A DNA stretch of 13,334 nt from an uncultured Prevotellaceae bacterium. Lineage in GTDB: Bacteria > Bacteroidota > Bacteroidia > Bacteroidales > Bacteroidaceae. This document shows positions 8,343 through 13,334 of the stretch, one piece after another (position 1 is the first letter of the stretch; the number at the start of each line of letters is the position of its first letter). The notes beneath the pieces were generated by a model. That model ran no database searches, had not been told where the DNA came from, and was given only the letters and a program-made list of their open reading frames with translations. The translations under genes were made by a program, and so were the position numbers. Where the stretch lies: positions 1 through 13,334 of the forward strand of contig OMTC01000013.1 in NCBI GenBank assembly GCA_900313845.1, read 5' to 3'.

Positions 8343-8408
8343 AAGAATGAAGAATGAAGAATTTATTTTACCTCCATCCGGATGGAGAATTCTTCATTCT
8401 TCATTCTT
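8343..8408. repeat. Hairpin built from 7-bp words with a 16-bp palindrome at its tip
   Basis: The left arm 8343-8363 and right arm 8388-8408 are 21-bp perfect reverse complements made of the 7-bp word GAATGAA/TTCATTC in tandem. Between them lie an 8-base spacer and the perfect palindrome CTCCATCCGGATGGAG (8372-8387), which abuts the right arm. The right arm reaches the rlmD stop codon. Position suggests a transcript end or RNA stabiliser for rlmD, before rluA. The centre shares TTTACCTCC (8367-8375) with the element at 9923-9931. Confidence 0.8.
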
Positions 8409-9831
8409 AATTCTTCATTTTTCTTTCAAGTAGCACCACATTCTCCACATGCTGCGTGTGAGGGAACATATCCACGGGTTGCACTTTCACAACACGGTAT
8501 TCCGCATTGAGCAGCTGGAGGTCGCGAGCCTGGGTGGCAGGGTTACAACTCACGTAAACAATGCGCTGAGGAGCTGCGAAAAGGATGGTATTTACCACGT
8601 CCTGATGCATACCCGCACGAGGTGGGTCGGTGATGATGACGTCGGGCTTTCCGTATTCCTCTATGAATTCGCGATTGAGAATATCCTTCATATCGCCAGC
8701 AAAGAACAAGGTATTGTCGATGCCATTGATTTCGGAATTCACTTTCGCATCCTCGATGGCTTCAGGAACATATTCAATTCCTATCACCTTGCGAGCCTTC
8801 CTCGACACGAAATTGGCAATGGTTCCAGTACCCGTATAGAGGTCGTAAACCAATTCATTTCCTGTGAGTTGCGCAAAATCACGAGCCACTTGATAGAGGT
8901 GGAACGCTTGGTCGGTATTCGTTTGATAGAACGACTTTGGCCCCACCTTGAACTTCAGTCCTTCCATCTCCTCGTAGATGTGGTCCTCACCTTTGAACAC
9001 CACCACTTCCTGGTCGCCAAATGTGTCGTTGCACTTGTGGTTATCCACATAGAGCAGAGAGGTGATTTCGGGGAAAGTGTCAGCCAAATGCTGCATGAGC
9101 CCCAAGGCTTGTGCACGCTCTTCATCGTTCTCAATGCGGAACTGCACCAAGAACATCAGCTCACCTGTATTGGAATTGCGAATCATCAAACTGCGAAGCA
9201 ATCCCTTGTTGTTGCGCAAATCGTAGAATGTCAGTCCGTGTTCCAAGGCATAGGAACGAATATCATTGCGGATGCGGTTGTTAATGTCGTCCATCAACCA
9301 GCATTTCTCGATGTCGAGAATCTTGTCGAAAGCACCTGTGATGTGGAATCCCACAGCATTCATCTGCTCATATTTCACATTCTCACGCACTTCCTCTTCG
9401 GTGAGCCAACGCTTGTCGGAAAAACCGAATTCGAGCTTGTTGCGATAAGCCGTCGTCCGCTCACTCCCCATGATGGGTGAGATTTCTGGCAACTCAATCT
9501 TCCCAATCCGAGTGAGATTGTCCACCACTTGCTGCTGCTTGGCTTTCAACTGTTCCTCGTATTTCAAGCACTGCCACTTGCAACCGCCACACACGCCATA
9601 GTGCTGACAGAACGGCACAGCTCGCAAGTCGGACTCATGATGAATCTTCACGGCAACAGCTTCCATGTAACTATTCTTTTTCTTCTTCACCTGAAGGTCC
9701 ACCACATCGCCTGGCACGACGTATGGCACAAACACCACCTTATCATCCACTCGTGCCAATGCCTTTCCTTCGGCTGCCACCGCGGTGATTGTCACATTTT
9801 CTAATAGTGGTAACGGTTTCTTCTTACGCAT
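8407..9831 (-). CDS. rlmD: 23S rRNA (uracil-C5)-methyltransferase, RlmD/TrmA family
   Basis: The product has 474 residues and uses S-adenosylmethionine to make 5-methyluridine in RNA. Residues about 5-62 are a TRAM RNA-binding domain. Cysteines at 75, 81, 84 (CQHYGVCGGC) and 177 (DIEKCW) fit the CX5CX2C...C site for a [4Fe-4S] cluster. The central region holds FYQTN (301-305), and the methyltransferase fold shows the SAM loop YDLYTGTGT (329-337), DPPRAGM (402-408) and the catalytic VSCNP, with Cys429 as the nucleophile that attacks uracil C6. The family includes RlmD (U1939), RlmC (U747) and the dual enzyme RlmCD; RlmD is the usual name in this phylum, but U747 activity cannot be excluded. 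No TAnnTTTG promoter is seen before it, so it may be read from the membrane-protein gene upstream. Confidence 0.93.
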   Translation of the reverse strand: MRKKKPLPLLENVTITAVAAEGKALARVDDKVVFVPYVVPGDVVDLQVKKKKNSYMEAVAVKIHHESDLRAVPFCQHYGVCGGCKWQCLKYEEQLKAKQQQVVDNLTRIGKIELPEISPIMGSERTTAYRNKLEFGFSDKRWLTEEEVRENVKYEQMNAVGFHITGAFDKILDIEKCWLMDDINNRIRNDIRSYALEHGLTFYDLRNNKGLLRSLMIRNSNTGELMFLVQFRIENDEERAQALGLMQHLADTFPEITSLLYVDNHKCNDTFGDQEVVVFKGEDHIYEEMEGLKFKVGPKSFYQTNTDQAFHLYQVARDFAQLTGNELVYDLYTGTGTIANFVSRKARKVIGIEYVPEAIEDAKVNSEINGIDNTLFFAGDMKDILNREFIEEYGKPDVIITDPPRAGMHQDVVNTILFAAPQRIVYVSCNPATQARDLQLLNAEYRVVKVQPVDMFPHTQHVENVVLLERKMKN

Positions 9832-9837
9832 CAGTTG

Positions 9838-9877
9838 AGTTTTCGAGTTTTTGAGTTTTTAAGTTTTTGAGTTCTTG
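9838..9877. repeat. Five tandem 8-bp units in the rlmD leader
   Basis: Units AGTTTTCG, AGTTTTTG, AGTTTTTA, AGTTTTTG and AGTTCTTG follow one another without gaps (plus-strand reading). They end 6 bases before the rlmD start codon, so they would be in the 5' leader of its mRNA as ACT-rich, A-rich units. Variable copy number by strand slippage is possible. No ribosome-binding site is visible in this stretch. Confidence 0.75.
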
Positions 9878-9892
9878 TCGAAACCCCATCCT

Positions 9893-9944
9893 CATTCTTC
9901 ATTCTTTATTCTTCATTCTTCATTTACCTCCCCTCGGGGAGGCA
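9893..9944. repeat. ATTCTTC word tract with a GC-rich hairpin after the membrane-protein gene
   Basis: 9893-9924 is a tract of CATTCTT/TATTCTT words, the same vocabulary as at 8343-8408 but present here on one side only. It runs into TTTACCTCC (9923-9931) and the hairpin CCTCCC-CTCG-GGGAGG (9927-9942), which is followed by GCAGGGAGGGG up to the stop codon of the membrane-protein gene. GC-rich CCTCCC/GGGAGG boundary elements recur in Bacteroidota genomes (recollection, not checked). It may act as the transcript end of the membrane-protein gene, although no T-tract follows. Confidence 0.7.
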
Positions 9945-9953
9945 GGGAGGGGC

Positions 9954-10877
9954 TTAAATCATCGGTATTTTAGATTTCTCTTCCTGCTCCATATCTTCCT
10001 TCACAGAGGCATAGAGATAAGCCAAAGGCAAATACTGAATCCAAGTTACAATGGTGAGCAAGAAAGCAGAAATGATGAGTATCAGAACTGCCCACAAAGG
10101 GAACAGACTTGGCAAATTCACTGCATCGCCCTCCAGCAAACTGAGCGAAGCATTGCGCTGCAAGAGGGTTATCACAATGGCTGGCGACACAAGAAGAAGG
10201 GAAATGATACCAACGATAATGCTGACCAACAGGCTGAGAGCAAACAACTTACCCCATTTCTTCCACCCCACTTTGTAACCTTTCCAAAACTTCGACATCA
10301 ACGTTCCTTCTCCCAATTCCACATTTGGCAAACAGAATCCCGAAGGAATGAAAACAGCAATCATAATCAGGAATAGCAGCGAAGTGATAGCGATATTCTC
10401 GCCTACTTCTGCCATGCCATGTGCTTCACGCAGCATTGACTTCATCATCAAATAGCCAAATCCACCTGCCACAACGATGAAAATCAGGGTAACAATCAGT
10501 GCATTCACTGTGAGTTTGAAAAATGGTTGCTTGTAGGAATCCTTCATTTGCACCGTTTTCAAATCAATATCCTCCGACTTAAATCTCACCATATTGTAAA
10601 TAAACCCAACAAATGCAGCACTCAGCAAAAGCAAGAGGAACGTCAGCACTCCCTCGCTCATCCACAAATTCATGGGATCGGCAAAGAGTGTGGCATCGCT
10701 CGACAAATAGATGCTGGCTGCGAATACCAATGTGAAGGGAATGGTGACAGGAAGCGACAACTTGATGAGATGCAAGAAATTGTCTGTCAAGAAACTAATT
10801 CCCGCTGAAAGACATTTACTCACATTTCTATATGAATAAAACGGCAGCTCCTTCTGATTATCATTTTCAGATTTCAT
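9954..10877 (-). CDS. Six-helix integral membrane protein of unknown function
   Basis: The product has 307 residues from the ATG at 10877. No catalytic motif is recognised. A soluble N-terminus of about 35 residues (with PFYSYRNVSKCLSAGISFLTDN) precedes roughly six hydrophobic segments at about 38-58, 76-96, 120-145, 161-183, 210-238 and 258-285. A charged C-terminal tail (VKEDMEQEEKSKIPMI) follows. The basic stretch KFWKGYKVGWKKWGK at 196-210 before helix five should face the cytoplasm. The overall look is like DUF4013/YciC-type multi-pass proteins, but this is a resemblance only. It has its own promoter, which overlaps the opposed promoter of the Gfo/Idh gene, and it precedes rlmD on the same strand. 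A housekeeping envelope role is possible but not shown. Confidence 0.85.
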   Translation of the reverse strand: MKSENDNQKELPFYSYRNVSKCLSAGISFLTDNFLHLIKLSLPVTIPFTLVFAASIYLSSDATLFADPMNLWMSEGVLTFLLLLLSAAFVGFIYNMVRFKSEDIDLKTVQMKDSYKQPFFKLTVNALIVTLIFIVVAGGFGYLMMKSMLREAHGMAEVGENIAITSLLFLIMIAVFIPSGFCLPNVELGEGTLMSKFWKGYKVGWKKWGKLFALSLLVSIIVGIISLLLVSPAIVITLLQRNASLSLLEGDAVNLPSLFPLWAVLILIISAFLLTIVTWIQYLPLAYLYASVKEDMEQEEKSKIPMI

Positions 10878-10907
10878 GTTTTTAGTTTTTAAGTAATCGT
10901 TTTAACC

Positions 10908-10934
10908 GCAAGCTATAAATTATAATTAGCTTGC
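10908..10934. promoter_or_regulatory. 27-bp dyad overlapping the divergent promoters (candidate operator)
   Basis: GCAAGCTA (10908-10915) and TAGCTTGC (10927-10934) are 8-bp perfect inverted repeats around an 11-bp AT-only centre. The right arm covers the -33 of the plus-strand promoter and touches the -7 of the minus-strand promoter. The whole dyad covers the expected minus-strand start site. A bound dimer here could block both directions. As an alternative it is a small hairpin in the membrane-protein leader. Confidence 0.5.
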
Positions 10935-10961
10935 AAAATTACGCAAAAAAGCCTACATTTG
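10930..10961 (+). promoter_or_regulatory. Promoter for the Gfo/Idh/MocA oxidoreductase
   Basis: A -33 element CTTG (10930-10933, one mismatch to TTTG) and a -7 element TACATTTG (10954-10961) are separated by 20 bp. Transcription should start near 10967, leaving about 37 bases of leader to the ATG at 11004. The site overlaps the opposed promoter at 10934-10965 almost base for base. Confidence 0.7.
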
Positions 10962-10965
10962 CAAC
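10934..10965 (-). promoter_or_regulatory. Promoter for the six-helix membrane protein
   Basis: On the minus strand a -33 element GTTG (10962-10965, one mismatch) and a -7 element TAATTTTG (10934-10941) are separated by 20 bp. Transcription should begin near 10928, giving a leader of about 50 bases to the ATG at 10877. Confidence 0.65.
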
Positions 10966-11003
10966 TGCTTAATATTTTTTTAGAAGTTTTATCCTTTTTT
11001 CCT

Positions 11004-12002
11004 ATGAATTCTATACAAACCGTGAAATGGGGCTTCATTGGATGCGGTGAAGTAACCGAGAAGAAAAGTGGACCCGCTTTCGGCAAAATCGAAGGCTCGA
11101 AAGTGGTGGCTGTGATGAGCCGAAACAAGGAGAAAGCAGAATCCTATGCCCAGCGTCATCACATCAAGAAGTTCTATACCGACGCCCAGTCTCTCGTCAG
11201 CGATCCCGAAGTGAATGCCGTGTATATCGCCACTCCCCCATCCTCTCATGCCACCTACGCCATCATGGCAATGCGAGCAGGAAAACCCGTGTATGTGGAG
11301 AAACCGCTTGCTTCGAACTACGATGATTGCATCCGTGTGAATCGCATATCGAAACTCACTGGCATTCCGTGTTTTGTGGCATACTATCGCCGATGCTTGC
11401 CTTATTTCCTACGAGTGAAAGAAATTGTGGAAAGCGGTGTGATAGGAAAAATACTCTCATGTCAGATTCGCTTTGCTGTTCCTCCACGAGAGTTGGATTA
11501 CAACAGCACGAATCTGCCTTGGCGCTTGCAACCCGACATTGCAGGTGGAGGCGGATACTTCTATGATTTAGCGCCTCATCAAATCGACCTTCTTCAGCAA
11601 ATGTTTGGAAACATCATCGAAGCCGAAGGATTCTGCAGCAACATGGCAGGTATCTATCGCGTGGAAGACACCATCAACGCTTGCTTCAAATTCGACTCTG
11701 GCATCACGGGTGCAGCTTCTTGGTGCTTTGTGGCACATGAATCAGCACGCACAGACCGCATCTCCATCGTAGGAAGCAATGGTTCCATCTCCTTCTCCGT
11801 CTTCGATTATCTACCTATCCATCTCTACACGGAGCATGACAACCAACTCATCAGCGTTCCCAATCCAGAGCATGTGCAAATGCCTCTCATCCAGCAGGTT
11901 GTGAATCATCTGCGAGGCATCTCCACCTGCGATTGCGATTGTGTGAGTGCCACTTCCGTCAACTGGGTAATGGACAAGATTCTTGGAGTGTTCAAGCTCT
12001 AA
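11004..12002 (+). CDS. Gfo/Idh/MocA-family NAD(P)-dependent oxidoreductase
   Basis: The product has 332 residues from the ATG at 11004. An in-frame TTG at 10959 overlaps the -7 box and is rejected. The N-terminal Rossmann fold has VKWGFIGCGEVTEKKSG (7-23), the nucleotide-binding turn with GxGxxxxxK spacing, then YIATPPSSHATYAI (74-87) and the family hallmark VYVEKPLA (96-103), whose EKP lysine sits at the active site. The C-terminal domain carries GGGGYFYDLAPHQID (181-195), matching the conserved GG...D..H region, with His192 as a likely substrate-side residue. Members oxidise or reduce sugars, inositols and related polyols. The substrate cannot be read from the sequence, and no sugar-catabolism neighbours are present. 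It is a single-gene unit: its own promoter upstream and a strong terminator 23 bp after the stop. Confidence 0.92.
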   Translation: MNSIQTVKWGFIGCGEVTEKKSGPAFGKIEGSKVVAVMSRNKEKAESYAQRHHIKKFYTDAQSLVSDPEVNAVYIATPPSSHATYAIMAMRAGKPVYVEKPLASNYDDCIRVNRISKLTGIPCFVAYYRRCLPYFLRVKEIVESGVIGKILSCQIRFAVPPRELDYNSTNLPWRLQPDIAGGGGYFYDLAPHQIDLLQQMFGNIIEAEGFCSNMAGIYRVEDTINACFKFDSGITGAASWCFVAHESARTDRISIVGSNGSISFSVFDYLPIHLYTEHDNQLISVPNPEHVQMPLIQQVVNHLRGISTCDCDCVSATSVNWVMDKILGVFKL

Positions 12003-12024
12003 TCTCCGTCTCTACAACTTTTCT

Positions 12025-12067
12025 ATTGAGGATGTTAAGATAATAGTCTTGGCATCCTCAATTTTTG
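12025..12067 (+). terminator. Intrinsic terminator of the Gfo/Idh gene
   Basis: ATTGAGGATG (12025-12034) pairs perfectly with CATCCTCAAT (12053-12062). The stem continues through two G-U pairs and AAGA/TCTT to 16 bp, with the loop TAATAG (12041-12046). It is followed at once by a T-tract (12062-12066). This is the clearest rho-independent terminator in the window and shows that the downstream genes need their own promoter. Confidence 0.88.
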
Positions 12068-12089
12068 TATTGGGGATTGAGAAAAACAT

Positions 12090-12231
12090 CGAAAGTTCAA
12101 TAAAAATATTTTGAACGTTCATTTCTGAAATTTTGAACGTTCATTTTAATATTTTTGAACGTTCATTTTTTATTTTTTGAACGTTCAAAAAATTTTTTCT
12201 GAACGTTCAAAAATTTTACAATGAAGGTTCA
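12090..12231. repeat. Seven-unit array of TGAACGTTCA palindromes at exact 22-bp steps
   Basis: Perfect 10-bp palindromes TGAACGTTCA begin at 12112, 12134, 12156, 12178 and 12200. In the same register, weaker copies begin at 12090 (CGAAAGTTCA, 8 of 10) and 12222 (TGAAGGTTCA, 9 of 10). The 12-bp spacers are AT-only or nearly so and differ from one another. The register stops at both ends: the next steps, 12068 and 12244, show no match. The array occupies part of the 397-bp gene-free stretch 12003-12399, after the Gfo/Idh terminator and 86 bp before the -33 of the DUF4492-cydA promoter. A 22-bp step is about two helical turns, so every box faces the same side of the DNA. A cooperative protein-binding array is inferred; no binding protein is known. 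Confidence 0.95.
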
Positions 12232-12317
12232 ACATATTTACGAACTCGAAGAGAAACATTTTCGAAAGCACTATACAAAACTTCCACATCTTTTTTCCTA
12301 TTTTTTTATCGTTAAAT

Positions 12318-12348
12318 TTTGCTGTTAAAAAACCATTAATTATCTTTG
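12318..12348 (+). promoter_or_regulatory. Promoter for DUF4492-cydA
   Basis: TTTG (12318-12321), 19 bp, and TATCTTTG (12341-12348) match the Bacteroidota consensus in full. Transcription should start near 12355, with a leader of about 45 bases to the ATG at 12400. The DNA between the palindrome array and this promoter (12232-12317) is AT-rich and shows no other clear element. Confidence 0.8.
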
Positions 12349-12399
12349 CCATCGACTTAAATCGAAAAAGACCGAAATGCCAATCAAAATCTTAGCGCG

Positions 12400-12621
12400 A
12401 TGAAAAAAACTGGATTTTGGCATAGAGTTTGGGACCTGTACTACGACGGGTTCAGAAACATGACGATTGGAAAAACGCTTTGGGCAGTGATTCTCATCAA
12501 ACTGTTCATTATCTTTATCGTGTTGAAAATCTTTTTCTTCCCGAATTTCATCTCTCATCATTCCGAGAAAGGTGAAGAAGCCGAATTTGTCAGTGCTGAA
12601 ATCACCTCAAGGCAGGAATAG
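12400..12621 (+). CDS. DUF4492 small membrane protein preceding cytochrome bd oxidase
   Basis: The product has 73 residues. It begins MKKTGFWHRVWDLYYDGFRNMT, an amphipathic, aromatic-rich stretch with the YYDGF core typical of DUF4492. A single transmembrane helix follows at about 27-48 (TLWAVILIKLFIIFIVLKIFFF), then a short acidic tail (HSEKGEEAEF). In Bacteroidota this family is commonly found next to cydA (known association). A role as an accessory subunit or assembly factor of cytochrome bd, in the way CydX serves the E. coli enzyme, is plausible but not shown, and the gene order differs because CydX follows cydB. It is 71 bp upstream of cydA on the same strand with no promoter between, so the two are probably co-transcribed from 12318-12348. 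Confidence 0.88.
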   Translation: MKKTGFWHRVWDLYYDGFRNMTIGKTLWAVILIKLFIIFIVLKIFFFPNFISHHSEKGEEAEFVSAEITSRQE

Positions 12622-12692
12622 GGAAAGCAACATGGCACGAACCAATTGATAACTAACATATTGTGTAAAAATCATTCAAAACCGTTTACTAT

Positions 12693-13334
12693 ATGACTAA
12701 CTTACTTTTAGACGTCGATGCCAGCATGATTGACTGGGCAAGGGCGCAATTCGCACTCACTGCCATCTATCACTGGCTTTTCGTTCCACTTACCCTGGGA
12801 CTCGCTGTCATCATGGGGATTATGGAAACGTGCTACTACCGCACAGGAAAACAATTTTGGAAGAACACGGCAAAGTTCTGGCAACGCCTGTTCGGAGTGA
12901 ATTTTGCCATGGGTATTGCCACGGGTATCATCCTCGAGTTTGAATTCGGCACCAACTGGAGCAACTACTCGTGGTTAGTTGGCGATGTTTTTGGCGCCCC
13001 ACTTGCCATCGAGGGTATTGTGGCTTTCTTCATGGAATCCACCTTCGTGGCGGTCATGTTCTTCGGTTGGAACAAAGTGTCGAAAGGCTTCCACTTGGCA
13101 TCCACATGGCTCACAGGACTCGGCGCCACCATCTCTGCATGGTGGATTCTGGTAGCGAACTCATGGATGCAATATCCTGTAGGACAAGAATTTAACCCCG
13201 ACACCGTTCGAAACGAAATGACAAGTTTCCTCGATGTGGCTCTCTCACCAGTAGCAGTCGATAAGTTCATCCATACGGTTCTTTCCACATGGGTGTTGGG
13301 TGCTGTATTTTGTGTGGGAGTCAGTTGCTGGTAC
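12693..13334 (+). CDS. cydA: Cytochrome bd ubiquinol oxidase subunit I, N-terminal part (3' end outside window)
   Basis: The ATG at 12693 opens a frame that runs to the right edge, giving 214 visible residues (MTNLLLDVDASMIDWARAQF...). Cytochrome bd is a membrane quinol oxidase with high oxygen affinity that lets anaerobes and microaerophiles remove or respire low oxygen. The sequence follows E. coli CydA closely: RAQFALTAIYHWLFVPLTLGL holds His27 (E. coli His19, haem b595), GAPLAIEGIVAFFMEST holds Glu107 and Glu115 (E. coli Glu99 and Glu107, haem and proton path), and KFIHTV holds His194 (E. coli His186, haem b558). EFEFGTNWSNYS and LVANSWMQYPVG are further conserved stretches. The part with the Q-loop and the third haem ligand, and cydB, should lie beyond the window. 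Confidence 0.96.
   Translation, partial: MTNLLLDVDASMIDWARAQFALTAIYHWLFVPLTLGLAVIMGIMETCYYRTGKQFWKNTAKFWQRLFGVNFAMGIATGIILEFEFGTNWSNYSWLVGDVFGAPLAIEGIVAFFMESTFVAVMFFGWNKVSKGFHLASTWLTGLGATISAWWILVANSWMQYPVGQEFNPDTVRNEMTSFLDVALSPVAVDKFIHTVLSTWVLGAVFCVGVSCWY

Noticed and set aside
8449..9480. Plus-strand open frame (343 codons) opposite rlmD
   Set aside because: rlmD has all its family motifs on the other strand; this frame shows no domain or start signal.
10959..11003. Upstream TTG start for the Gfo/Idh gene
   Set aside because: The codon overlaps the -7 promoter box, and the ATG at 11004 directly precedes the Rossmann fold.
12112..12209. LexA/SOS boxes (GAAC-N4-GTTC)
   Set aside because: The half-sites GAAC and GTTC abut with no 4-bp spacer, and seven phased copies are not an SOS arrangement.
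12090..12231. CRISPR array
   Set aside because: The repeats are 10 bp and the spacers 12 bp of AT-rich low-complexity DNA, far below CRISPR sizes, and no cas gene is present.
12622..12692. A second promoter or small gene between DUF4492 and cydA
   Set aside because: No TAnnTTTG box is present, and the only short frame is a few codons long.

Overview
The window reads as chromosomal DNA of an anaerobic or microaerophilic Bacteroidota, most likely Prevotella or a close relative. The signs are promoters of the Bacteroidota form (TTTG, 19-20 bp, TAnnTTTG), no clear Shine-Dalgarno sequences, type IX secretion (T9SS) style C-termini, a PL11 rhamnogalacturonan lyase, and a DUF4492 gene directly before cydA. 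The genus is an inference; no rRNA or other marker lies in the window.

Layout. 2-880 (+) is the 3' end of a secreted, surface-type protein. It converges on a minus-strand block across a 30-bp perfect inverted repeat. Reading right to left, that block holds a six-helix membrane protein (9954-10877), the 23S rRNA m5U methyltransferase rlmD (8407-9831), an RluA-family pseudouridine synthase (7415-8323), a 1545-residue PL11 lyase fused to a beta-helical repeat region and a T9SS tail (2735-7372), PRPP synthetase prs (1622-2560), and a small exported FMN-binding protein (1047-1496). From about 10.93 kb the plus strand takes over: a Gfo/Idh/MocA oxidoreductase (11004-12002) with a strong intrinsic terminator, a 397-bp gene-free stretch, then DUF4492 (12400-12621) and the 5' part of cydA (12693 to the edge), the start of a cytochrome bd oxidase operon.

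How the genes relate. Most are housekeeping (PRPP supply, rRNA modification, respiration) and do not form one pathway. The lyase points to pectin (rhamnogalacturonan I) use, but no SusC/SusD pair is in view. DUF4492 and cydA look like one transcription unit with a clear promoter at 12318-12348.

Most interesting points. (1) A seven-unit array of the palindrome TGAACGTTCA at exactly 22-bp steps (12090-12231) sits upstream of the DUF4492-cydA promoter. (2) Two opposed promoters overlap almost completely between the membrane protein and the oxidoreductase, next to a 27-bp dyad. (3) A PL11 lyase is fused to autotransporter-type repeats but ends in a T9SS tail. (4) Many gene boundaries carry simple-word repeats (7, 8, 9 or 14 bp units), several arranged as long hairpins.
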